A DNA stretch of 8,226 nt from JARYMI01 sp037444845 (GTDB taxonomy: Bacteria > Acidobacteriota > Aminicenantia > Aminicenantales > UBA8522). The notes beneath the pieces are model-generated. The model had not been told where the DNA came from. It saw only the letters and a list, made by a program, of their open reading frames with translations, and searched no databases. Shown piece after piece: positions 1 through 6,409 of the stretch; the stretch's first letter is position 1, and every line of letters starts with the position of its first letter. Made by a program: the position numbers and the translations under genes. The DNA is taken from the NCBI GenBank assembly GCA_037444845.1, contig JBBILQ010000083.1:1-8226 (forward strand), read 5' to 3'.

Positions 1-466
1 CAGCCGCCGGCTTCTCTTTTCCGGCATACGAAATGGCCATCCGCGAGCCGAGGGGCGTCCTGGCCACATAGCTCATCAACCCGATTTTCAGGGTTTCGAC
101 CAGTCCCCGTCTTGTTTCATCCTCGGTGTCCGTCTGGTTATAAAAGTATTTTTGGGTGTCGTTAACGCCCTGGAATTCGCGCTGGCCGATGAACGATACG
201 GTGTATTCCAGGCCGCCGCTTCCCGTCCTCAGCGTTGTGATGAGGATATGGACCTGGGCCTCCTTCCGGTCGCGAACATAATTAACGAAGGCGATCTCCG
301 TCCGGATATAGTCAAGGTCGCAGCGGCTGCAATCGATGAACACCCTGGGCGCGGCCTTTTTCAAGGCGTCGACATCGACTTCCTCCTGAGCGGCACCCGG
401 GAGAGCGGCCAAAACCCCGGCGAACAGAAAACAAAGAAGAACAATATATGTCTTACCGCTGAGCAT
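1..466 (-). CDS. Secreted protein of unknown function, 3' end cut by the window edge
   Basis: The frame is open from an ATG at 466 leftwards through position 1 without a stop, so about 155 N-terminal residues are visible and the C-terminus is missing. A GGAGGAG ribosome binding site sits just upstream of the ATG. Residues 1-27 (MLSGKTYIVLLCFLFAGVLA...) form a signal peptide with probable cleavage after the A-A-Q region. The mature part begins with an acidic stretch, then PRVFIDCSRCDLDYIRTEI, NYVRDRKEAQVHILIT and later a Y-T-V-S-F-I-G-Q strand. I recall similar proteins as uncharacterised exported proteins in Acidobacteriota, Aminicenantes and Gemmatimonadota. I know no function, and the CxxC here (C-S-R-C) is not accompanied by a thioredoxin fold that I can see. 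It diverges from the Rrf2 gene, with about 316 bp between them. Coding is supported by a clean SD, the signal peptide and GC-rich codon use. The frame on the opposite strand at 152-571 has no SD or recognisable domain. Confidence 0.8.
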   Translation of the reverse strand, partial: MLSGKTYIVLLCFLFAGVLAALPGAAQEEVDVDALKKAAPRVFIDCSRCDLDYIRTEIAFVNYVRDRKEAQVHILITTLRTGSGGLEYTVSFIGQREFQGVNDTQKYFYNQTDTEDETRRGLVETLKIGLMSYVARTPLGSRMAISYAGKEKPAA

Positions 467-681
467 CAGCTCCTCCGTCCGTCTCCTCCTGAAAAAATGG
501 GAAAATCCATCGTCCCAGGATCATCTCCCTTCTTGAATACAACCGAACACAAAAAATATTCCCTGTTATAATACCAAAAATCCCGGCCAAACGTTACTTT
601 TTTCGTTAAGGCGTTTGCATCCCCTCTTGTGTGACCAGAATGACTGGAAACGGAAGATGGCAATGGATGGCGACCGATAAA

Positions 682-743
682 GAATACTATTCCGATTATT
701 CCTATAAATTTATGTTGAAATGCGAGAAATATTAGGATACGAT
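682..743 (+). promoter_or_regulatory. Promoter and candidate operator region of the Rrf2 gene
   Basis: TTGAAA (715-720) and TACGAT (738-743) are separated by 17 bp, 40 bp upstream of the GTG start. That is a plausible sigma-70 promoter with a weak -10. Just upstream are a perfect 11-bp dyad GAATACTATTC (682-692) and the sequence TTATTCCTATAAATT (696-710). The 696-710 sequence recurs as two shorter words, in inverted orientation, around the start of the cytochrome transcript (1495-1527). This is consistent with autoregulation by the Rrf2 protein. The rest of the 467-782 gap (467-681) shows no further gene, and I found no convincing promoter for the minus-strand gene ending at 466. Confidence 0.4.
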
Positions 744-782
744 AGAGGCAGTATTTATGCATTCTGTATGAAGGAGGACTGT

Positions 783-1241
783 GTGATCAAAGTTTCCACC
801 AAGGGTCGCTACGGACTCCGCCTCATGCTCAACCTGGCCAGCAAATACAACAGCGGGAACAAACCCGTTATTCTTAAGAATGTCGCCCAGGAAGAGGATA
901 TTTCCATCCGCTACCTTGAACAGATCATCATCCCGCTGAAAATCAAGAAGTTAGTGAAAAGCATCCGCGGTGCGGGCGGAGGGTATGTGTTGGCCCGCAA
1001 GCCGACTGAAATCAACCTCTGCGAGATCTTGGAGGCGCTCGAGGGCACCTGCGCTCTGGTCGACTGCGTCGAGGACCAGGAGTATTGCGACCGTGTGCCC
1101 GGATGCGCCGCTTACGAGGTCTGGAGAGAGGCCAGCCAGTTGCTTCAGAATTTCTTTAAGAAAGTCACTCTCCATCACATCCTTGACCTCGGGGAGAAGA
1201 AACTGCAGAAATCAAAGGAAAAAGGCAAAGCCAGGCGCTGA
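783..1241 (+). CDS. Rrf2-family transcriptional regulator (probable Fe-S or thiol sensor)
   Basis: This is a 152-residue DNA-binding protein. The N-terminus (VIKVSTKGRYGLRLMLNLA) is the winged-helix opening typical of Rrf2 proteins. It is followed by an ISIRYLEQIIIPLK recognition region and the wing motif RGAGGGYVLARKP (residues 62-74). Cysteines at about 90, 95, 102 and 108 fall where IscR, NsrR and RsrR carry their cluster ligands (C-x5-C-x5-C in IscR; here 95/102/108 are C-x6-C-x5-C). An Fe-S cluster sensing NO, oxygen, redox or cluster status is therefore plausible. The start is taken as GTG 783 because AGGAGG (772-777) lies 5 bp upstream and the protein then begins as the family does. 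An ATG at 768 would overlap that SD. The length matches the family (about 150). The next gene, same strand, is an octaheme cytochrome with its own promoter. Shared upstream words suggest this protein regulates itself and that cytochrome. The exact subfamily (IscR-, NsrR- or CymR-like) cannot be settled by eye. Confidence 0.9.
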   Translation: MIKVSTKGRYGLRLMLNLASKYNSGNKPVILKNVAQEEDISIRYLEQIIIPLKIKKLVKSIRGAGGGYVLARKPTEINLCEILEALEGTCALVDCVEDQEYCDRVPGCAAYEVWREASQLLQNFFKKVTLHHILDLGEKKLQKSKEKGKARR

Positions 1242-1413
1242 CCTTTTCCCCCAGCCATTCCAACGACGATCATCTTCTTTTAATACGCGGGCCCTTCTCC
1301 ACCTGTTCTTTCCGGGCTTCTTCGCTCAACGAAAACCCAAGTTCGCCGATAGGAATCGCCGATCAGGCAGAAGCGTCTGGCTTTCAACGGAGCCGAGATT
1401 GATAGGCGTCCAC

Positions 1414-1433
1414 CCGATGGGTGATTCCATCGG
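1414..1433. promoter_or_regulatory. 7-bp dyad upstream of the cytochrome promoter
   Basis: CCGATGG and CCATCGG form perfect 7-bp arms around a 6-base loop, 24 bp upstream of the cytochrome -35. No T-tract follows, so it is a poor terminator for the Rrf2 gene. It could be an activator site. The remainder of 1242-1457 shows no gene. Confidence 0.3.
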
Positions 1434-1457
1434 CAAATCCTGGTCAAAAACCGGCTC

Positions 1458-1486
1458 TTGACAATATCTTCTGTCTTTTATATAAA
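1458..1486 (+). promoter_or_regulatory. Sigma-70-type promoter of the octaheme cytochrome gene
   Basis: TTGACA (1458-1463, perfect) and TATAAA (1481-1486, five of six) are spaced by exactly 17 bp. Transcription would start near 1493, leaving a leader of about 60 nt before the ATG at 1555. The strength of the match means expression is probably limited by a repressor rather than by polymerase binding. Confidence 0.75.
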
Positions 1487-1494
1487 ATTTACTT

Positions 1495-1527
1495 AATTTA
1501 TAGGATTGATAGAACCTATAGGAATAA
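1495..1527. promoter_or_regulatory. Candidate Rrf2 operator over the cytochrome transcription start
   Basis: TATAGG at 1499-1504 is followed by its inverse CCTATA at 1515-1520, with 10 bp between, and TATAGG is repeated directly at 1517-1522. AATTTATAGG (1495-1504) and TATAGGAATAA (1517-1527) are exact reverse complements of bases 701-710 and 696-706 in front of the Rrf2 gene. The position directly downstream of the -10 suits repression. Assignment to the neighbouring Rrf2 protein is inference. Confidence 0.45.
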
Positions 1528-1554
1528 AGGAAATTTGGACTCCGGAGGTGAAGA

Positions 1555-2793
1555 ATGAAGCGCAAGCTTCTAATCGTTCCTCTTTTTTTAAGCCTGAGCC
1601 TGGCTTCGGGGCTGTTGGGCCAGGAGTGCATCGAGTGCCATAAAAAAACGACGCCCAGTATTGTCAGCGACTGGCAGGCGAGCAAACACAGCCAGAATGA
1701 CGTCAATTGCTCCATCTGCCATGGAGAAGACCACAAATCTGCGCGTGATTACGCCAAAGCCAAGATTCCGACACCCGAGACCTGCACGGTCTGCCATGAG
1801 ACGCAAGTCGCCCAGTTCAAGAAAGGGAAGCACGCCTTAGCCTGGGCGGCGATGAAGGCAATGCCGACTGCCCACGCTCAGCCAGTGGCTCTGATGGAAG
1901 GAATGAAGGGCTGCGGCGGCTGCCACAAGATCGGCCTCAAATCCGAAGCCGATATCAAGGAGCTCCAGAAGGCAGGCTCCGGGTTCGGCCGGGCCTCCTG
2001 CGATGCCTGCCATACCCGCCATATTTTTTCCGTGACCGAAGCTCTCCAGCCGCAGGCCTGTCAGACCTGTCACATGGGGTTTGACCATCCTCAGTGGGAG
2101 ATGTATTCCGGTTCGAAGCACGGCGTCCGCTATCTCCTGAAACAGAACAAGACCCTCCCCGATTCGGTCGCCGCTCCAACTTGCCAGACCTGCCACATGC
2201 AGGCGGGAAACCACGAAGTCAGGACAAGCTGGGGTTTCCTGGCCGTCCGCCTGCCCATGCCAGACGACAAACAGTGGGCTTCGGACAGGGCCACGATTCT
2301 CCAGGCGCTTGGCGTTCTCGACCCGGCCGGAAATCCCACGGCCAGGCTCGAGGTTGTCAAGGCCGTCGACCTCGCCCGCCTGACCCAGGAAGCCTGGCAG
2401 AAAGAAAGGGACAAAATGGTCGGCGTCTGCAACCGCTGCCACAGCGTCAACTTCGCCAAGGCGGAGCTTGAAAAAGGCGACCGGATGATCAGGGAAGTCG
2501 ATCATCTGATGGCTGAAGCCATCCGCATCGTGGCCGGACTTTACAAGGATGGCATCCTGACAAAGCCGGCCAGCTATGCTCATCCGTTTCCTGACCTTCT
2601 GACGTTCCACGATGCGCCCACCGAAATCGAACAGGAGCTTTTCGTCATGTTCCTCGAGCACCGGATGCGCTCGTTCCAGGGGACTTTCCACGCGAACCCC
2701 GATTACGCCCTCTGGTACGGCTGGAGCGCGATGAGACGGTCACTCAAGAAGATCGAGACAATGGCCGCGGAAATGCGGCGTCACCCTCTCTGA
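1555..2793 (+). CDS. Exported octaheme c-type cytochrome, hydroxylamine oxidoreductase (HAO) family
   Basis: This 412-residue protein has a signal peptide (residues 1 to about 22) and eight CxxCH haem motifs: 25-29, 52-56, 77-81, 120-124, 149-153, 169-173, 210-214 and 292-296. The haem spacing matches the HAO family, and so do CHMGFDHPQWEMYSGSKHG after haem 6, the long helical C-terminus after haem 8, and a late NPDYALWYGW (381-390). Candidate distal ligands include H45, H93, H178, H189 and H220. In HAO, haem 4 is the catalytic P460, cross-linked to a tyrosine of a neighbouring subunit. Relatives lacking that tyrosine work reductively on nitrite, NO or hydroxylamine. Whether Y384 or Y388 corresponds to that tyrosine needs alignment. 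At 412 residues it is shorter than Nitrosomonas HAO. It would act in the periplasm. No quinol-oxidising partner is beside it, so its electron partner is unknown. GGAGGTGA 4 bp before the ATG fixes the start. An Rrf2 gene upstream fits control by nitrogen oxides or redox. Confidence is high for octaheme, moderate for reaction direction. Confidence 0.93.
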   Translation: MKRKLLIVPLFLSLSLASGLLGQECIECHKKTTPSIVSDWQASKHSQNDVNCSICHGEDHKSARDYAKAKIPTPETCTVCHETQVAQFKKGKHALAWAAMKAMPTAHAQPVALMEGMKGCGGCHKIGLKSEADIKELQKAGSGFGRASCDACHTRHIFSVTEALQPQACQTCHMGFDHPQWEMYSGSKHGVRYLLKQNKTLPDSVAAPTCQTCHMQAGNHEVRTSWGFLAVRLPMPDDKQWASDRATILQALGVLDPAGNPTARLEVVKAVDLARLTQEAWQKERDKMVGVCNRCHSVNFAKAELEKGDRMIREVDHLMAEAIRIVAGLYKDGILTKPASYAHPFPDLLTFHDAPTEIEQELFVMFLEHRMRSFQGTFHANPDYALWYGWSAMRRSLKKIETMAAEMRRHPL

Positions 2794-2820
2794 TCTCGCT
2801 GCCTGGCGTTGAAAATTTAT

Positions 2821-2980
2821 TAGCCTGGACTATTCACGAAATGAAAGGAAAAAATCCCCTCTCCCCATGTGGGAGAGGGTCGGGGTGAGGGGGATCATTC
2901 AAAGATTCCCCCTCCCCTCTATCCCCTCCCGCCAGGGGAGGGGGCGTTTTATCGTATCATTTTGTGAATAGATCAGGTTA
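2821..2980. mobile_element. 160-bp MITE-like element with terminal inverted repeats
   Basis: The ends (2821-2844 and the complement of 2957-2980) match at 20 of 24 positions around a CTATTCAC core, with CCTG near the outer end. Inside are perfect hairpins: CCCTCTCCC / GGGAGAGGG (2857-2879, 5-base loop) and CCCCTCCC / GGGAGGGG (2923-2943, 5-base loop). A third, imperfect one is GAGGGGGATC / GATTCCCCCTC around 2887-2914. The second hairpin is followed by GCGTTTT and might terminate transcription from the cytochrome gene. There is no ORF, so it would be non-autonomous. The internal GGGAGAGGGTCGGGGTGAGG type of sequence is a recurrent intergenic repeat in many bacterial genomes, from memory. A related end is seen at 8175. 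No clear target duplication longer than TTA is visible. Confidence 0.7.
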
Positions 2981-3036
2981 GTATTCCTATTTTATTAATG
3001 GAATCAGAGCCGAACCATGGTTAGGCGTTATTCTGG

Positions 3037-3066
3037 TTGACAGGGGGAAAGGGGCTGACTTATGAT
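3037..3066 (+). promoter_or_regulatory. Sigma-70-type promoter upstream of the dehydrogenase remnant
   Basis: TTGACA (3037-3042) and TATGAT (3061-3066) are separated by 18 bp, giving a leader of about 140 nt before the ATG at 3211. A second -10-like TATAAT at 3140-3145 lacks a good -35. The gap 2981-3210 holds no gene that I can support. It also has TATTCCTAT at 2982-2990, resembling the word shared by the Rrf2 and cytochrome promoters, but this may be chance. Confidence 0.5.
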
Positions 3067-3210
3067 GCCAGGAGAAAAGGTGTTGAATTGGTGACGTTCT
3101 TCAGGTGTCTTATCCTCTTCGTTAACCAATTTAGCGGCCTATAATCCCTGTCCACCCTCGCCTTCCTTTTTTCTCAAAGACAGCCTTAACCTGCTCGAAA
3201 GGAGAAAAAG

Positions 3211-4032
3211 ATGAGAGTCATCGTGCTTGGTGCCGGCCTGGTGGGAAGGGCTATCGCTCTGGACTTAGCTGAAGACAGGAAGCTTTCAGTCTCTGTGGTT
3301 GACCGAAAAAAAGAACCCCTGGAGGAGCTCAAGGCCAGGGGAAGAGTTTCCGTTGAGGCTGAAGATCTTTCTTCACCGGAAGCCGTGAAGGCCGCCGTTG
3401 AAGGCTTTGACCTGGTCGTCAGTGCGCTGCCGGGTTTCCTGGGGTCCCAGACCCTTAAGGCGTGTATTGAGGCAAGGAAAGACGTTATTGACGTCGCTTT
3501 CTCGGCCGAGGACCCCCTCGCCCTGGATGGCTTGGCCAGGGAAAAAGGGGTGACGGCCGTTGTTGACTGCGGCGTTGCTCAAGGTTTGAGCCATCTGCTG
3601 GCCGGCCAGGCTTGCGTCGAGCTGGATAAACCCGAGTCCCTGAGTATCTATGTCGGCGGCCTGCCGGTCCGAAGGACCTGGCCCTTTGAATATGCGACCC
3701 TGTTTTCTCCCGCCGATGTCATCGAGGAATATCTCCGGCCTGCCCGGCTTAAAGAGAACGGCCAGGTCGTGGTAAAACCGGCCCTTTCCGACCCCGAGCT
3801 TCTGGAATTTGAAGGCCTCGGCACTCTGGAGGCCTTTAATACGGATGGGCTGAGGACCCTCCTTCACACGCTCCCCTTCCTTAACATGAAGGAGAAAACT
3901 CTCCGCTACCCCGGCCATCGGGAGAAAATCGAAATGCCGAAGCGGGCTGGCTTCTTTGACACCCGGCCACTTCTTATCCGGGGGAGAAAGATATCGCCGC
4001 AGGAAATTACCAGCTCGGCTTGGAATACTTAG
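3211..4032 (+). pseudogene. Saccharopine dehydrogenase-family protein, C-terminally truncated
   Basis: The frame gives 273 residues, starting at an ATG preceded by AAGGAG. The N-terminus has a Rossmann motif MRVIVLGAGLVGRAIA (GxGxxG at 7-12), then a D-L-V-V-S-A-L-P-G region and V-V-D-C-G-V-A-Q-G-L-S, both usual in saccharopine dehydrogenase / Lys9-like NAD(P)-dependent oxidoreductases. Bacterial members are usually about 380-400 residues. This one follows the family to roughly residue 262 (ISPQEIT) and then ends within a few codons, in an out-of-frame junction with a nucleotidyltransferase fragment. About 120 C-terminal residues, including the rest of the substrate domain, are missing. The fragment may still be transcribed from 3037 but is unlikely to be a working dehydrogenase. 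The substrate is unknown. Alternatively it could be a genuinely short variant, but the abrupt join argues against that. Confidence 0.75.
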
Positions 4033-4388
4033 CCGACCATGTCGATGACTTCGTCAAAGAGACTATGGTCCTGCCGGTTCTCGACCAAAAGAGCGGGATA
4101 CGAGTGGATTTTATCTTTTCCTTTTCGCCCTATGAAAGGCAGGCCATCGAGAGGGAGAGGGACATTTTCTTTGGAAAAACGCCAGTCAAATTTGCTTCCC
4201 TTAGGGACGTTATTATTCATAAAATGATTGCCGAAAGGCCAAGAGACATCGAGGATGTCCAGTCAATTCTTTTAAAAAACCCGGGGTACAATTCTCAGTA
4301 TATAGAGAAGTGGCTTTCAGAATTTGACAATGCCCTGGACAAGAATTACAGGGAGAGGTTCACCGAATTGATAAAAGGGCTCAAATGA
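4020..4388 (+). pseudogene. AbiEii-type / DUF6036-like nucleotidyltransferase, N-terminally truncated
   Basis: From about codon 4011 the frame reads LGLEYLADHVDDFVKETMVLP, then IRVDFIFSFSPYERQAIER, FASLRDVIIHKMIAERPRDI and EDVQSILLKNPGY. This is the C-terminal two-thirds of small nucleotidyltransferases annotated as AbiEii/AbiGii-toxin-like. The D in RVDF is probably the third catalytic carboxylate. The family's N-terminal GG...(D/E)xD segment, about 50-60 residues with the first two catalytic acids, is absent. The frame has only a TTG (4020) as possible start and no SD in front of it. Upstream in the same frame the sequence becomes unrelated to the family, because it belongs to the dehydrogenase read in another phase. 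I therefore treat it as a decayed gene whose 5' end was deleted, not as a functional protein. The stop TGA overlaps an ATG at 4385. Confidence 0.65.
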
Positions 4389-4450
4389 GCGCAGTTTCTC
4401 TCTACCTTTTCGGCAGTCGGGCCGAAAGAAAAAAAGATATCACTGACCAT
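4385..4450 (+). pseudogene. Possible fragment of a second small nucleotidyltransferase
   Basis: A frame whose ATG overlaps the stop of the previous remnant (ATGA) begins MSAVSLYLFGSRAERKK. The L-F-G-S-R-A motif is the glycine-serine active-site loop of MNT-type nucleotidyltransferases, but the SDxDL that should follow is not there and the frame degenerates into Pro/Gly-rich sequence. The match is short and could be chance. From 4450 to 4649 I see no gene. A second plus frame is open from 4389 to 4763 but resembles nothing I know and overlaps the sigma-54 activator gene. Confidence 0.25.
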
Positions 4451-4649
4451 CGAGCTGGAAGGTTATTCCAGGTGCCGGAGAGCGGAACGTCTGGGCCGCC
4501 ACCGCCATCCAGAGGAGGAGAGCCTCAAGGCTTGCCGCTGTTTTCCCTCTATCATGGGGTGCAAAGCCCGCAACAAGGATCAAATTCTCGACAGAAAAGT
4601 CTGGCTACGCTTTACGGGCACTGAATCTCCCTCAAAGGTAGATTTGTCT

Positions 4650-5657
4650 TTAGCGGAGGCGGTGGAGGTCGAGAATCCTCATAAATTTCTTGTAATCTTT
4701 CTCCGTTTCGCCAATGTGGAAGAGGGGAAGAAGCTTCTTATAGCAGCCGTTTGTTTCTTTTAATCCTCGGCCCAAAACCGCCTTGACTTGCCGCCTGTTG
4801 AGGTCTCTTCGAAGAAATGGTTCGTGAACGACTTCCCAGAAGCTATTCTCTTTGTAGACCATCTCCCTGTAAATTCTCGCTTCTTCTTCCTCTTCTTCTT
4901 CTTCTTCTTCGCACGCATAGATGATATCTTCAGGCTTGATTTGTCCTGTTTCATTAAAAACAAACGCCCTCGTCAGGATGTTCTCGAGCTCCCGTATATT
5001 GCCCGGGAATGAATATTCCTTGAGTTTTTCTATCGCCGCAGAACTTACTTCCTTTGTCTTGCCCAACTCTCTGCCCATTTTCTCGATAAAGCTCTCGACA
5101 AACAGGGGAATGTCTTCTTTCCTTTCCCGCAGTGGAGGTATCTCAAGTTCTAATACGTTTACCCGGAAGAAAAAATCTTGCCTGAATTTCCCCCTTTTTA
5201 TTTCCTTCTCAAGCTCTCGGTTTGTGGCAAAGATAAAGCGGACGTCTACTTTTCTCAGCTGGGTGTCGCCTACCCTCCTCATTTCTTTGTGCTCTATCAC
5301 TCTAAGAAGCTTCGCCTGGAGGTCGAGAGTCAATTCGGCTATTTCGTCCAAGAAAACGGTGCCCCCCTGAGCTACTTCGATTAACCCGACCTTCTCTTCC
5401 TTGGCATCGGTGAAGGAGCCCCGGCGGTGGCCGAATAGCTCAGACTCAGCCAGATAAGGGGGGATACCGGCGCAATTGACGGGAACGAATGGCCTGTTCT
5501 TTCTTCGGCTCAGCGCGTGGATATTTTGAGCAACAATCTCTTTTCCCGCCCCCGTCTCCCCGCAGAGGAGGACGGAATAATCGAGCGCGGCCGCCTTGAG
5601 GATAAAAGCGCGAATGTGCTCGGCAGTCTGGCTCCTTCCGATGATTTCTTCGACCAT
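4650..5657 (-). CDS. Sigma-54-dependent activator (AAA+ enhancer-binding protein) without sensor domain
   Basis: This is a 335-residue transcription activator. The AAA+ core starts almost at residue 1: Walker A GETGAGKE (33-40), sigma-54-contacting loop GSFTDA (80-85, usual form GAFTGA), Walker B TVFLDEI (100-106), arginine fingers R159 and R165 within FRQDFFFRVNV, PPLRER (174-179), and sensor II GNIRELEN (219-226). An in-frame TGA seven codons upstream of the ATG excludes an N-terminal receiver, GAF or PAS domain, so it is PspF-like in layout. After a run of ten Glu (250-259) comes a C-terminal region (260-335, FLRRDLNRRQVKAVL...) in place of the ordinary Fis-type helix-turn-helix. It presumably binds DNA. 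SD-like AAGGGGG precedes the ATG, and a strong sigma-70 promoter lies at 5700-5728. It follows the peptide / propeller / thioredoxin operon on the same strand. A sigma-54 promoter in front of that operon makes it the obvious target. How activity is controlled is unknown, and no PspA-like inhibitor gene is visible. Confidence 0.92.
   Translation of the reverse strand: MVEEIIGRSQTAEHIRAFILKAAALDYSVLLCGETGAGKEIVAQNIHALSRRKNRPFVPVNCAGIPPYLAESELFGHRRGSFTDAKEEKVGLIEVAQGGTVFLDEIAELTLDLQAKLLRVIEHKEMRRVGDTQLRKVDVRFIFATNRELEKEIKRGKFRQDFFFRVNVLELEIPPLRERKEDIPLFVESFIEKMGRELGKTKEVSSAAIEKLKEYSFPGNIRELENILTRAFVFNETGQIKPEDIIYACEEEEEEEEEEARIYREMVYKENSFWEVVHEPFLRRDLNRRQVKAVLGRGLKETNGCYKKLLPLFHIGETEKDYKKFMRILDLHRLR
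4881..4910 (-). repeat. Trinucleotide (GAA/GAG) tract encoding ten glutamates
   Basis: Ten successive Glu codons (six GAA, one GAG, three GAA in the reading direction) encode residues 250-259 of the sigma-54 activator, between the AAA+ module and the C-terminal region. It reads as an acidic flexible linker. A pure trinucleotide run can change length by slippage without breaking the frame. Confidence 0.85.
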
Positions 5658-5699
5658 CGATATCGCCCCCTTCCATCATCTCGGATCCTGACCAATTTC

Positions 5700-5728
5700 A
5701 TTTTAGGGGGGGACAGAAAGGATGTCAA
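5700..5728 (-). promoter_or_regulatory. Sigma-70-type promoter of the sigma-54 activator gene
   Basis: On the minus strand TTGACA (5723-5728, perfect) and TAAAAT (5700-5705, five of six) are spaced by 17 bp. The spacer ends in seven consecutive C. Transcription would start near 5693, about 36 nt before the ATG at 5657. The rest of 5658-5881 contains no gene, and I found no clear hairpin-plus-T terminator for the thioredoxin gene. Confidence 0.7.
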
Positions 5729-5881
5729 GCGGAGCCGCAGAGGGCTTAATCAAACTAAGACGTTGGGAGCGAGGTAGCTGAAAAAAGAGAGCGGTAAAGG
5801 CTGGTTGAGAAAATTCCCCTTTCCCCGTCGTTTATTGGGTGTGGGAATAAGGGTTGATCGATTTTCGTCTCGAAGAGCGAC

Positions 5882-6409
5882 TTAGTTTCTCCGTTTCAGC
5901 AATATGTCTTCTATTTTGCTGATAAATTCTTTTTGTTCGGCAATGGTCCTTCTAACTCCATCCATAAGCAGAATTCTTCCATCTTCGCTTAAGAAAACTT
6001 TTGTCGGTGTCTTGTCAATTCCGAATCTTTGCGTGACTTCCCCTTCCTTATCAAATAAGACTGGAAAAGAGATATCTACATTCTCAATCCAGTCGCGCAA
6101 CTCTCGTCGATCACTATGCTTGGCAATTCCCAAGACATTTATGTTCTTATCTTCTGCGATTGCATCCCACATTTTTTTCCCCGACAGACACGAAATACAA
6201 TCGCTTGGGGAGAAAAAAACGATCAAAGTGAACGGATTTTTTCTTATTTCGTATGATCCAATTATGTTTCCATTCAGGTCAGGCAGGGAGAAATCGGGCA
6301 CGGACTTAATGGTAGCAGCCTCTTTTTTTCTTTGGATATTATAATGCAAAAGGATCAAGTTTGCTATTATCAGTGCTGCGCTTATTGAAATCAAAAATCT
6401 TGATTTCAT
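5882..6409 (-). CDS. Membrane-anchored TlpA-like thioredoxin / redoxin
   Basis: This 175-residue protein has an N-terminal uncleaved anchor (residues 5-21, hydrophobic, followed by QRKK), then PDFSLPDLNG (38-47) typical of AhpC-TSA/redoxin domains. The redox site C-I-S-C (71-74) lies in F-F-S-P-S-D-C. The FPVLFDKEG strand (115-123) and the cis-proline T-P-T (134-136) before KVFLSEDG complete the thioredoxin fold. It would sit outside the cytoplasmic membrane and exchange thiols and disulfides. The spacing C71/C74 is a classic CxxC, so a true oxidoreductase is likely. Its ATG overlaps the stop of the propeller gene (ATGA, 6406-6409), with AAGGG just upstream, which indicates translational coupling. 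A cysteine-rich peptide encoded first in the same operon is an obvious candidate substrate, but that is inference. Codon use is AT-rich like the other cassette genes. Confidence 0.88.
   Translation of the reverse strand: MKSRFLISISAALIIANLILLHYNIQRKKEAATIKSVPDFSLPDLNGNIIGSYEIRKNPFTLIVFFSPSDCISCLSGKKMWDAIAEDKNINVLGIAKHSDRRELRDWIENVDISFPVLFDKEGEVTQRFGIDKTPTKVFLSEDGRILLMDGVRRTIAEQKEFISKIEDILLKRRN

Noticed and set aside
152..571. Plus-strand open frame at the left edge
   Set aside because: The minus strand has an SD, a signal peptide and a coherent protein. This frame overlaps it and then runs into the intergenic region.
1837..2691. Long minus-strand open frame opposite the octaheme cytochrome
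   Set aside because: It is a mirror of a GC-rich, strongly supported coding gene, with no SD or recognisable domain.
2982..2990. TATTCCTAT as a third copy of the Rrf2-associated word
   Set aside because: Only nine AT-rich bases match and there is no dyad, so chance is likely. Mentioned only as a possible lead.
3067..3210. Possible riboswitch in the 140-nt leader of the dehydrogenase remnant
   Set aside because: I saw no conserved aptamer core or terminator/antiterminator pair.
3373..3918. Minus-strand open frame opposite the dehydrogenase
   Set aside because: It has no family features, and the plus strand carries a clear Rossmann-type sequence.
4629..4646. Possible UAS-like word (AAATCTACC on the minus strand) downstream of the intact activator
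   Set aside because: It matches only the degenerate third form at 8061-8073. I found no -24/-12 element downstream of it, and the flanks do not match the enhancer region.
4389..4763. Plus frame open for 125 codons after the nucleotidyltransferase stop
   Set aside because: It resembles no family that I know, is rich in Arg/Cys/Lys as in random frames, has no SD, and runs into the 3' end of the convergent activator gene.
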